Shown here: positions 1-23,600 of the stretch, piece after piece
How positions within the stretch are numbered: position 1 is the stretch's first letter
Layout of the letters: each line of letters opens with the position of its first letter
Source: Brachyhypopomus gauderio
Lineage: Eukaryota > Chordata > Actinopteri > Gymnotiformes > Hypopomidae
Direction of reading: 5' to 3'
Length of the DNA: 64,000 nt
NCBI RefSeq assembly: GCF_052324685.1
Contig: NC_135212.1
Coordinates: 6,804,278-6,868,277, forward strand
Position numbers and translations under genes: made by a program
The notes under the pieces: generated by a model
Told to the model about the DNA's origin: nothing
Seen by the model: the letters and a program-made list of their open reading frames with translations, nothing else
Database searches by the model: none

Positions 1-1
1 G

Positions 2-10918
<10,917 letters not shown>

Positions 10919-11360
10919 CGGATCCAGACACCCGCCGTCCTGCTTCCAGGTGGTGCGGGCGGAGCAGCGCGGAGACCCACGCTACGGACCCCCACCCCGC
11001 ACCCGGCTCCTGCTCATGCACCCGCCATCCGGGACGGGATGTCACTGTCCTGAGCTCATGTACACAGAGTTCTGTGGTGGTGATTTATAAAATGGGGTTG
11101 ACGCTTGATTTGCGTCAGAAGCAGATTGGACTAAGGATGGTTTCATAGATTGTAACGCAAGCCAGATCACAATCTCAAAAAATGAGGATGTTTTGTTAGC
11201 GTGTGGAAAGGGGGTTTGTAGCCCCGCCCCCCTGGGGAGAGTATTCATGAATATTCATTATTAGTTCTCTAACTTCCTGCTGGTTTGCTGTCAGAATTGT
11301 TTATTTTTCTTTCTGTGTGTATATGTAAAGTAATAAATCATTCTTTAAATTATGAGACAC
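10919..11360 (+). other. polr3b: polr3b 3' UTR with polyadenylation signal
   Basis: The region follows the polr3b stop codon. AATAAA lies at 11332-11337, so the transcript probably ends near 11350-11360. No open reading frame continues past the stop. The end point is inferred from the hexamer alone. Confidence 0.6.
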
Positions 11361-12356
11361 CTGTTCGTTTCTTGTGTGGACTCCTAGACCATGGTTATAG
11401 GGGTCAAGGGTGAAAGGGAAGAGGTCATATCCGTGCAGGCATGGGTGGAGAAGTGCTGTGGTTGAGTGGTAATGTGACGGAGGTCCCAGCAAAATGGAGC
11501 TAGTGATGTCTACTACTGTCTGGCGATGCTCCATTTATTTCTCTCTCTAATAAAGCAGCTGCCAGTCAAAGCTTAGCTCCTCCCACTAAGCAACTCTGGA
11601 GGCCTCTGATTGGTGGATTATAATAGAATGGAGCTGAATACTGTGCCACTGCTAAAGGTTGGGGGGGGGGGGGGGACACCTGTCCCTGCTAACGAGGGCC
11701 TAACGAGAGCCGTAGTGAACGCTGCTCTTCCTCGTCCATCTTCTTGGAAGGTTTGACGTGGTGTTGCCGGGTTTGCACACTGAAGGTCAGGTGTTTGTTC
11801 CCTGATGCCGTCCTGCAGCAAGTGACCTCTGAGAAGCAGATAGACGGTGCAGAACTAGACCTTGCTGATGAAGATATGTGGTGGTGATGACGTTTAGGAA
11901 CTCTCTGGACTTGCATTTTACAGCAGCTGTTTGCATAAGGAATAAGGGCAGTTTTCATTATAGCTGAGTTTATGCTTAGGAGCCGTTCAAGTTTTATCAG
12001 GCCATTAAGGTTTAGTCCCAGGCTAGACTTGATCCATGTGCAGGAAACCAGTGTGTGGATGAGAATGCCACTTCCCCCAGACCTGGAGAGTCTGTCTTGT
12101 CAGCCAGACGTCCTGCACCAGCACCTGCCTGCTTTGAAGCTTCAAAGATCTGACAAGCAGCCATGCAGCGAAGAGACCATCACAGTGCAGAGGAGTATCT
12201 TCCTGTGCACCGTGTGGGGAACAGGGCAGCCATAATCCCCCTTACTCCAGCTTTCTCCCGTAGTCATGCTCTCTCTTCTCTCTAGTCTCTCTCTCCCTAG
12301 TCTCTCTCCCCTAGTCTCTCTCTCTTTCCCTCTCTCCTGGTCTCTCCATATCCCAT

Positions 12357-12392
<36 letters not shown>

Positions 12393-12936
12393 CCATGACT
12401 CTATTCATATTCTAATCACAGCTCTCCCCTCTGCAGTCTGCAGACGCTCCATCAGAGTCCTGCTTGCCTCACACTCGCCACTTTCACTTCCCCCCTTTTG
12501 TGGCCGACGTTCTCCTCCCAGCACACTGAAATAAGGTTGCTTCAAGGGGAAGAAGGGAGGGAGAGAGGGATAGAGAGAGGGAGGGAGAGAGGGATAGAGA
12601 GAGGGAGGGAGAGAACAGGGTGTCATGGTAGTGCTGTTTGCACAAGAGCGGAGTCGAACAAACTCTTCAACTTTTTTCCTTTTTCCCCATTTTGAGATTT
12701 GGCGCTGATCTATGAACGTTTTTTGAAAATTGTAACAAAAGCAGAAGGAGAAAGATGGAAAAGAACGACTAAAGTCTTAAAGTTTTGAGTTTTTTGTACT
12801 CTTTTTTTGAATTAAGCAGAAATAAAATATCTTAAACTCTTTTCTCCAGGTTCCCAGGCTTGTTGAGGAAGATACAGACATCCAAAAAGTTTTGCATTGG
12901 GCCAAAAAGTGGAGAACTTTAAAACGGCAGTGGGGG

Positions 12937-12992
<56 letters not shown>

Positions 12993-13213
12993 GGAGGGGG
13001 TATGAAAACGTATTAAATGCTATAATGGGGGACGGGGAGGCCACAGTGGTGGGACTGCGTAGATCTAAGCCTCTTTTTTCTGGGGAGGGAGCTTTTCTTA
13101 TTCAAAACAGCTCCACAAAAGACTTCCAGTGAGCCTTGCCACATCCCCATCTGACTCGAAGCCATTCATCAGCCTGCCGAGCCTATCAATGACATGTCCC
13201 CCATCAGGGCTCC

Positions 13214-13220
13214 TATAAAA
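13214..13220 (+). promoter_or_regulatory. rfx4: Possible TATA box of rfx4
   Basis: TATAAAA lies 366 bp before the rfx4 start codon. If it is used, transcription would begin near 13245 and the 5' UTR would be about 340 nt. Position and motif are the only evidence. Confidence 0.35.
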
Positions 13221-13398
13221 TCAGCCCCTTTCCCATGGAACATCAGCAAACATTTTGACGGTTCTGCCTTTTCCCCCCACTGGATTTCTGGAGTCTCTGA
13301 CCCCCCTCCCCACCTCTCTTGCGCTCCAACCCGAGCCCCCACCACCTCTCCAACACCATCACTAACACCATCACCCTTTCCTCCCTCTCTCCTTCCCT

Positions 13399-13433
<35 letters not shown>

Positions 13434-13474
13434 CCTCTCTCTCACTCTCTCTCGCGCTGCAGTCGGCACTTCGT

Positions 13475-13522
13475 ATGCATCTTTGTGGTGGGCAGCGCTC
13501 TCGGAGAGACGGTGGGAGCTGA
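13475..13522 (+). other. Short upstream ORF in the presumed rfx4 5' leader
   Basis: ATG at 13475 opens a 15-codon frame (MHLCGGQRSRRDGGS) that stops at 13520-13522, about 60 bp before the rfx4 start. A second out-of-frame ATG at 13575 overlaps the main start at 13586. If both lie in the mRNA they could lower translation. The transcription start is not known. Confidence 0.35.
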
Positions 13523-13585
13523 GGAGGGGGAATCCAACGTGAAGCCATTTTCTCGGAGTGTCCCTGAAACGTGGATGGGAAGAGG

Positions 13586-14631
13586 ATGCATTGTGGGCTG
13601 CTGGAAGACCCTGACATGGATTCCACAGGTTGGTTTTTTGCTGCAGTACCCGTGGTTTGGGAACGCCTGGGATCCAGTCCTCTGGAACGCAACCTGCTGG
13701 CCCTTGGGAATGTGTGACCTCACTCTAACTCAAGAAAAAGTTCTTTTAACTATTTAGATTTTTTTTTCTTCACCAGGGCACTGAAGTGCCCTTAACCTGC
13801 TCGGGTTCAGAGAAAAACTGACGGGCTTTTCCCCCCATCTTTTCTCATTGCTTCAAAGGATGTGTGCTTTTTCAGTGAACACAAATTGATGTTCAGTTAT
13901 GCACCATAGTGAGCTGTTTCTCAGTGGGTGTTATTTTAATGTTGAATTAATATGGCACTTGGGCTGCAGGTCTTAATCTCGCGCGGAGGTAGATCGCAGT
14001 TCTAAGTTTGTCAAGAGACTTAGAGTAATTTCTACTGCGAATAATTAGAGTAAAAGTTGCGTAGGCCGAACGCGCGCTTGCTCGTGCTGCACCTGCTGTA
14101 GACAAAATCGTGACAATGTTTAAAACAACAGTCACAAGTTAGAAAAATAACTTTGAGTGTAGGCCTGTTGAAGAATAATCTAGTTTGACGAACATAACAG
14201 GCTTCGTTGTACTACGACGTTTACGATAAATATTGGAAACAACCTCGAGGCTAAAGACTTAAAAAAAAAACGGAAAAAAAGAGAAAAAACTAAAAATGAC
14301 AATTCCTAGTGAATTAGGCCTACAATAAAAAATTTAACAATCGCTTTATTAGTAAATGTAAGTTGACATAGACAATTCACTGAATATCTAAAAAAAAAAA
14401 AAAAAAAACTAAACTAAGCAAAACAACAACAAGGTCAACAACAGATCGCCATAGACCATTTTGTGAATTTTGTCTGATTATAATGCACCACAATAAACGA
14501 TCTCTGCTGCGTCTCGCGCCTTTAGATTGGATTTAATCCCATTATTTAGATCTACTTAAGCTGCGTTCATAGTAAATGATTCAATTATATCCATCTGAAA
14601 TACCCGAACTAATATTATTATCTGTTAATTT

Positions 14632-14722
<91 letters not shown>

Positions 14723-17700
14723 ATATATATATATATACACATAGTATACACATACATTTATTTTCTTGCGGTCTAACTCGGACTCCAGTTTAAGTTGAGG
14801 ACTTGGCAATCTTTCCGGATCTGAACGAGACAGACAGAACTTTACGGATCCCGCGAATAAACTGAAGAAAGATGATACTGAGAGAAATTTGAGAAGATAC
14901 GTCAAAATGTCAAATTATGTTTAACATAGTGCTAACACAATAATGTAGCACACAACAACGAATACAACAATCTATAAATATTTATAATTATTTCTTTGTT
15001 TATTTTATATATTTCTTTTTTTTATTTTAAGCTTTCTCGCGCTAGCGTCTCTTCAAACGTGTGTGAGTGATACTGGGCTACACCCCCAAATCGGCTGATT
15101 TGTTTTTTGTTTTGGTTTTGTAGTACCAAAATAATAGTTTTGTGGCAGTGATGGGCGGTAGGTCACCAGAAACTGTTTAATTATTTTGTTGGACGTAAAT
15201 TGGTAGCTTCTCAATACCCTTGACCTATTCTAGCCTACTTCTCACTCTAAATCCGCTCAGCGAGTCTGAATGGACGTTAAATAATGGTTTATCCAGTGAA
15301 AGTTCAAAGTCTTTTAGCTTCCCTCACAACTTTAACCCCTTCTAATGCATCGGAACTGGTTTCCTTGCCGACACGCATCCTTGGAAACCGCTGCTATGGT
15401 GATAGCAGTCCTGGCCCGTGCAGGAAATGGGATGTACATGAGGGGCTATGCTATAGCGCGAGCGCGTCTGTCCCGGTGAAGGACACTTGTTGGATCACTT
15501 TAGCACAAACTAGAAGGGCGCACTAGGCTTGGAGAGCGCGCGCTCTGTGGCGGATAGGTGCGCGCGTGTAACTCGCTCCCCGAACAATGAAGGGTTCCTG
15601 CAGTTCTGGGGGAAAGATCCTAAACACAACCCCAGCTGTCCACACCATCGACTGTCCTACATCTGCACCTTCACGTCTGTGGCCCATAACGCAGTTAGTA
15701 GAGGGCATGCGTAGCCTACCCTTACCAGCCTCCGCACCGAACATAATTCATGTACTGCAGCCTACTCTAGGCCATCAAACATGCTGATCACCAGGACCTC
15801 TTTGAAAAATAGTCAACGGAATGTCTCAGTAACATCTAACCAGCTGTGGCAATATATATTTTTACCTTTAGCTTATCGTTCACAGTTTACACCTGTTGCT
15901 CTGCTGAACCGTATGAAACCGTATGAAAAAAAACCAGAATGTGTATTCTGAGCGCATTTGAAAAAAATGACTCGCTGGGAACACAGTAAAAAAGAAAAAT
16001 TGCCAAATGTGCATGTTTTTAGAGAGCTGGATCGAAAGATGCCTCAACGAAGGCGAGAGCAAGCGCCTGTCCTGCCACGCGACCCTGGGGAATATGTCCA
16101 ACGACGAAAGTAAGCGGACTTCAAATAATCAATGTACCTGTTTATAAATTATATTTATGTATATATATATTATATATTATGAAATATATTGTAAATTGAA
16201 TGAATTAAATGTATATATATATATATATAGCAATTTTATGTAAACTAAACAACAGAAGAAATCTTATTATTGTAAAAAAAAATGTTTTGCAATTTAATCC
16301 ACGTGTTGCTTTGTTTTTGTAATATTTCAAAGATGAGGAGAAAGAAAACAATCGAGCTTCCAAACCTCATTCGACACCGGCGACGTTACAGTGGTGAGTC
16401 TGCAGCTCTGATCTTTAGGGAAGAATCCTCGAGAAATACTTTTACTTTCATAAATAAGTTCGCCACGTGCTGTTGGAATTTAGAAGGTGATTGTAACACT
16501 TTCATTTCTAAATACTTTGTAATTGTCGTTAGTGGATGTTTTAATTTAGGAGTTAAAGATACATTTTTACAAAGAATTAGTGCCATTTAGAGTTTGCTGC
16601 AGACTTGGGTAGAGTTAGCAAGGCAATATTTTAAAAAAATCATTACACCTTCAATAGTCTTGTAGCTGACTAGAAGAGCTGTTACTGTCACTCTTGTCAG
16701 TAACTGTTCTAGCAGCAATTTTGGGCTTTTGGTGTATAATTGCATCGAATACTCCACAGACTTTATGCACAAACCTTGAAGATTTGTTGTTTTATTTGTT
16801 GTAAAGCCAAAGGGAGGATCTGCTCATTTTCTCTCCCCAGCTGGTTTGTTTACTTCATTATTTATAGACAACGGTGCTAAACATTGAGTTTATTCTTAAA
16901 GATCTTCTTATTCTACAAGCAGCTTGGAAAATATGAGTGATAGTATAAAAATAATAATAAGGTTACATATCCCAGAGGTTTTATCTGAACTCTTACAAAG
17001 CTCTCAGTGAGATGGTTTACAAACGTCCTGTTTTTTTCACCTCATCAACAAGTGGTAATGTTCTGAAATGATAGGCTGTGTGATCTGAATTGACGAGATT
17101 TGATTAAATGTGATTCTTTGCTATTTCGACTTCAGAGAAACCAGATACATATCACATGTGTGGGGTGGAGAGATTTAACTGTTTAAGAAAGGCAAAGACC
17201 CAGTACTCAATCACTGAGCTCCCAGATTGACCCGATCTATCTTTAAAATATGTGTGGTTTGAGTGTGTGGACTGAGAGTGTAGTTTGATTTTGTTACACA
17301 TAAAGTGACATTAATATATTTAATTTAATAACAAACTCATACATAGATAAATTCTCCAGTTTTGAATTAACACATGCATGTAAATGAATACTTACAGCAT
17401 TCTGCTGGAACACAAATAAACATTCTTGTGTTCATTTACCAATGGGGTTTACGCTATGTATATCTTGATGTTAAAAGCAATAACATTTAATTGTAGTTGT
17501 TATTTAGGCTTCGCTTTAAAATTTCTGTCATCATTGTGAATCACATTTAACAGTCAGGATTGTGTGTTTGCGCAGAAGTTTTTCTCTAAGGCAGGTGGTG
17601 TCCATCTCCTGACATTTACAAGTGATGTTTGTGCTTCTAGAGAAATGCTAGCTAACAGCAGCCACATCTAACGTGAGGCTTGAATGTCAACTCCTTCTAA

Positions 17701-20456
17701 ATACTGAGAGGAAATAAATAACAAATGACAAATATCTTGTTAGATATGAGGAGGTACAGAGCAGTAGTGGGTGTGCAGAAACGGCAGTTTACACAGAATC
17801 TGTATCTTTGAATGCTATGAAAACCTGCTGGGAAATGCAGTGTGTGTGGAGATTGTGGCGGCTCTGTGATGATGGGGTGTGTGTGGCCAGGCTGGAGGAG
17901 AACTACGAGATTGCTGAAGGGGTGTGTATCCCGCGCAGCGCGCTCTACATGCACTACCTGGACTTCTGCGAGAAGCACGACACCCAGCCCGTCAACGCCG
18001 CCAGCTTCGGAAAGGTAGGCCCTCGCCATCTCTCTGTCTGAACGTCACACGCTGGTGTGAGCCACTGGGTCATACTGGACACAAATGGACCACGTTCAAC
18101 TTCTGCTCCAGACATCATGTGCATGTTCTTAGGAAATAGTGAGAACCCAGAAAAGAAGTATGCACAGGACACATGTGAAAGAAATGAGTGATTCATTAAT
18201 CAAATAATCAGTGGTCACAGGCTTGACATCATCTAATGCCTCCGGTGTGATTTTTTTCAAAGTTTTTTTTTTTAAACTCATGGAGAGTCTAAACCCACAT
18301 ATATGCTTTCCCTTGTTGTCACCCCCCCTCCAACTACCTCTCTCTCACCACCACCACCTGACATCTCAGCCCCCCCCCCCCCCCCACCCCCCCACCCAGC
18401 TCCTGTCCGAGGATATTGAAAAAGAGAGGGGCCCTGGATTAATGTGTAATTAAAGGAAATTTGGAAGGGTGAGATGTTGCGGAATGCTGGATCAGTGGCC
18501 GGAGCAGCGTGGGGTGTCCTTTAGGAAGGCTTCATTGATTCAGGACAAAACCGCCAGAGCGAGCTGAGGCTGCCTCCCGTCTCCTCATTTATCAAGCCGG
18601 CTCTGACAGTACCTTCACAGCGTGGCCCCTCTTTCTTCACACACAATGGAGAGCTCCACTGTTTGCTAAAGTCTCTGCACCAGGAGCTGGACCGAGGAGC
18701 CAATCTCATGGACAAAAACAGAACAGAGAGACAGAGACAGACGCTCAGAGATGTAGAAAAACACAACAAAAAGATGGAAAGAAGAGCTGTTGGATATGAA
18801 TTTTTTTGAATGGCGTCACTGGCCAAAACCGCAGTGGTCAAACGGAGGGTCGCAGACTTTCACAGATGAATGCACATTGTAACTTTCTCCTTTATGTGCT
18901 GGTGGCGTCCAGTAGATTCGAGCGATCCGTTTAACTTGTTCTCATAGACAGTCATGATATAAGCAGTTTCCAAATGTGAAGGCGGAGTAATGAGTGCTGG
19001 ACAGTAAACATATCCCTCCTGTCTCCTGCCCTGTGTAGATAATAAGGCAACAGTTCCCTCAGTTAACCACACGGAGGCTGGGAACCAGAGGCCAGTCAAA
19101 GTAAGCACAAATCCTGCACTAACGTCACACATGCTGCTCTGGGCACTTTGGGTGCTTCTTTGTGATAATGCTTAGATACTGTGCAATACTGAAGGATTAT
19201 CGTAGGATTCATTCCTCCAAACTGTCTGTGCTGGTTAGCTTGGATTTTGTATTGCGATGCAATTTGTTATATTCAAACTCGATCTACCACTGCAAAAGCC
19301 AGAACGTTGAACTATTTTTTTTTCTAAACAAGGCCCTTGTGCAAATACGAATGTACCTCAGACGTACCGTTTCCTGGGGAGCTATTTCTTACTCTCTCTC
19401 TCTCTGTCTCTCTTTCTCTTTGTCTTAGGTACCACTACTATGGCATCGCGGTGAAGGAGACATCCCAGTACTACGATGTGATGTATTCCAAGAAGGGTGC
19501 GGCCTGGGTGAACGAGACGGGCAAGAAAGAGGTCACCAAGCAGACAGTGGCGTATTCACCGCGCTCCAAACTGGGCACTCTGCTGCCAGACTTTCCAAAT
19601 GTCAAAGACCTAAATCTACCCGCCAGTCTGCCAGTGGAGAAGGTAAACAGAGCCCTAAAACTTCCTGGGACTGTTGTCTCCCCTCAGCCTCCCGCCTCCT
19701 CTCTGCTCCCCTCTGCCTCCCCCTCTCTGTTGCCCCTTGCACCTTCCCTGGCCCGGATTTAAACAAGAACCCAGAGGATTTATACGCTGGGTCCTCACAA
19801 ACTCTTAATCTTTCGAGTAGATAATGAGATCTCACACCACACAAAGTACAGGCCCTAGTTGTCCTGCTTGGAGAAGGCAGCTGTAATTTTAAATGGTTTG
19901 GGCTGATCTCCCAAAGCTTCATCTTATATATTGTGTTTGACCAAAACCGGTGAACAGCATTACTGATGGACATATTTTATGTGCTATTTAGATTTTGTTA
20001 AATTTATGATGTCATAACTTGGGGGAACTTTTGTATCAAGACTGAAAGAGAGATGATACTATGCTGATGTGTGCACATTTGTAAACTCTCAATGAAAATG
20101 TTTTGAGTGTGGTGTTTGCAAGTGTAGTGTTTTAAATGTAGTGTTTACAAGGGCTTTTCTTTTCCAGGTTTCAACGTTTATCATGATGTACAGAACTCAC
20201 TGCCAGAGGATCTTGGACACTGTCATTCGAGCCAACTTTGACGAGGTTGGTGTCCTCTGCGCTACGATGCTTTCTTGCTCTATAGTTGCTGTATTTTATA
20301 TGTTCATGCTTTGCTCCAGAACATTTGAACTGACTTCAGATGCTTTGAAACGTATCCACTCAAAAGGGCTTAAGGGCTTTTTTCTCCTTTTGTGCTTTGA
20401 ATATGTGAACAGAACCAAAAACATAAATGTTCCTTTCACAGTTCCTTTCTTTTATA

Positions 20457-20554
<98 letters not shown>

Positions 20555-20621
20555 TGTGGATTATGTGTTAATAATCTTCCCTACTGTGTATGTACATGCA
20601 TTTTTTTTCTGTGTGTGTGCA

Positions 20622-20670
<49 letters not shown>

Positions 20671-23600
20671 GTCCAGAGTTTTCTGTTGCACTTTTGGCAA
20701 GGCATGCCACCACACATGCTGCCTGTGTTGGGATCATCCACTGTAGTGAACATCGTAGGGGTGTGTGACTCCATCCTCTACAAAGCCATCTCTGGGGTGT
20801 TAATGCCCACCGTCCTGCAGGCCCTGCCCGACAGGTGAGCCACTGCCCTCTGCTTTGTGGGTCAGGCAGCAAACACCACATTACAAATGTATTTTGACAC
20901 CAGAAATGCTGGTTTCTTCTATTATAGCTTCTTTTGGTGTGAGCTTTTGACTTTCTTACTGGTCTACCATAAGGCAGAACATTACATTGCATTAAAACAT
21001 TGTTCCATAGAGCTTTGGCAGAGGTGTGGAGGTTTGTGTGTAGTAGTATTTCTGCAATGCAGTGTGAGAAGCATCATGTCCACTCAGTATTTGTTTCATT
21101 TTCCAATGCAAATCAGCAGTGGAGTGCTTGTGTCCTCTGACTGAACTGATATCAGCGCTTTCAGTTCTGTCCAGAGGTGTATAATCCAGGTTCAGAAAGT
21201 AAAAGTCCTCACCAGGATTTTGCTCAGGCTTCCTGGATTGTGTTGATTCCACTAATTTTACCTGGATTGCACTAATTAGAAAATCTAGTAAGCTTGAGCA
21301 AAATCCTGGTGAGGACTTTTACTTTCTGGAATTGACACCTCTGGTTCTGCCATAGTGTCTTTAAAGATTTGACATTCACTACTACTGTGTGTGTTTGCTT
21401 AAAGAAGGTTGATGTTCACTACTACTGTGTGTGTTTGCTTAAAGAAGGTTGATGTTCACTACTACTGTGTGTGTTTGCTTAAAGAAGGCTGATGTTCACT
21501 ACTACTGTGTGTGTATTTGTTTAAAGAAGGTTGATGTTCACTACTACTGTGTGTGTGTGTGTTTGTTTAAAGAAGGTTGATGTTCACTACTACTGTGTGT
21601 GTGTTTGTTTAAAGAAGGTTGATGTTCACTACTACTGTGTGTGTGTTTGCTTAAAGAAGGTTGATGTTCACTACTACTGTGTGTGTTTGCTTAAAGAAGG
21701 CTGATGTTCACTACTACTGTGTGTGTATTTGTTTAAAGAAGGTTGATGTTCACTACTACTGTGTGTGTTTGTATAAAGAAGGCTTATATTCACTACTACC
21801 GTGTGTGTGTTTGTTTAAAGAAGGTTGATGTTCACTACTACTGTGTGTGTGTTTGTTTAAAGAAGGTTGATGTTCACTACTACTGTGTGTTTGTTTAAAG
21901 AAGGTTGATGTTCACTACTACTGTGTGTGTTTGTTTAAAGAAGGCTGATATTCTATATACTACCGTGTGTGTTTGTTTAAAGAAGGTTGATGTTCACTAC
22001 TACTGTGTGTGTGTTTGTTTAAAGAAGGTTGATGTTCACTACTACTGTGTGTGTGTTTGTTTAAAGAAGGTTGATGTTCACTACTACTGTGTGTGTGTTT
22101 GTTTAAAGAAGGTTGATATTCACTACTACTGTGTGTGTTTGCTTAAAGAATGTTGATATTCACTACTACTGTGTTTTTGCCCTGCTGATTACTGCAGCCT
22201 GACTCAGGTCATCAGGAAATTCGCCAAGCAGCTGGATGAGTGGCTAAAGGTGGCTTTGCATGACTTGCCGGAGAACCTGCGCAGTGTGAAGTTTGAGTGT
22301 GAGTCCGATCCTGCCATGTTCCCGCTGAAATCCCTTCCTCTGGGCTCTTGCCGCTCTGTATAACAAAATTTCTTTTTCTCTCAGTGTCGAGAAGGTTTTC
22401 CCAGATACTCAAACGGCAAACATCATTAAATCACCTTTGTCAGGTGAGACAGGACCTCTTCACCTCCAACTGTAACATGCACATTTGCATAATTTAATGT
22501 TACTGTTCAATATATTTCCACTTTGTGCTTCTTACCCAGAACATGTTTGTCAGAGCATGCTCAGTGTGCGCTTGTCTCCTCTGCATCTCTGTCCATGCAG
22601 GCATCCCGGACGGTCATCCATAGTGCCGACATCACCTTCCAGATGCTGGAGGACTGGCGAAACGTCGACCTGAACAGCATCACCAAGCAGACGCTTTACA
22701 CCATGGAGGACTCGCGGGAGGAGCAGAGACGCCTCATTATCCAGCGTGAGTGGACAGAAGCCCTCGGGGTCCAGTCAGGGCCCGCGGTTACGCGGTCAGC
22801 ATTGGGCCAGCACTCTTACCCACAGTGACTCACATACATTCATCGCTACATGGCTTGTTCATTCCCTGAGCATATGCACTCTCTGGGCATGTGCACTCTC
22901 TTGACATGTGCACTCTCTGGGCATGTGCACTCTCTGGGCATGTGCACTCTCTTGGCATGTGCACTCTCTTGGCATGTGCACTCTCTGGACACACGATGAT
23001 CCCACACGAAGATGCAGGTGTGTCTGATGTCACTCCATAGTTCGTATTCAGTACTGAGTCATTCCCACGACTATGAGAACCAGGCTTTAATCACAGGCAG
23101 TAAAAGGTTAACTAAGGTCACTCTCACACTTCAACTCCGAGGGGAACATTTCAAACTCATTTGAGGCAACTGCTGAAATGACTGATAAGGTCAAAGTTCA
23201 GAGATGGGGTTTTGCTGCTGCACCAGCCTGTTTATGGTTTCTCTCTAAAAATTGTCTTATTGTCTTGGAAATATTTGGAAACTTTGAAAAAAAAGACTTT
23301 TGTTCATTAATTCTGAATTGAAATGGATTCAGTTACTAGTATGGATTAAATAAAAAAAATATGTCACACATTAAATTTTTGAGTTCCAAAATCTCAAATG
23401 TATGTTTTTGAAAACTGTGATGTTGACGTTAAGTAAATGTAACTGTAATTCATTCAAATCACTAAGCAACTTTATAGATATCAAATTGAAATTTTTTTGT
23501 TTGTTCAGATGATTGTGGATTACTTATTGATTTGTTTGTTTTGCATTAGAGTTCCAGATTTTCATTGGTAATATTTAGGTAAGGATTTAGATTTTTTTTT

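Larger units (their letters stand above)
10919..13585. other. Intergenic region polr3b-rfx4, including rfx4 5' flank
   Basis: After the polr3b 3' UTR this stretch holds simple sequence: poly-G near 11659, CT runs at 12243-12391, a purine-rich GGGAGAGAGGGATAGAGA repeat at about 12545-12614, (TG)n at about 12937-12990 and CT at about 13376-13455. The last 500 bp are the probable promoter and 5' UTR of rfx4. I find no further gene. Confidence 0.7.

Noticed and set aside
21371..22170. CRISPR-like regular direct repeats (also at 49574 and 62040)
   Set aside because: These are head-to-tail minisatellites without spacers in a vertebrate genome, so they are not CRISPR arrays.
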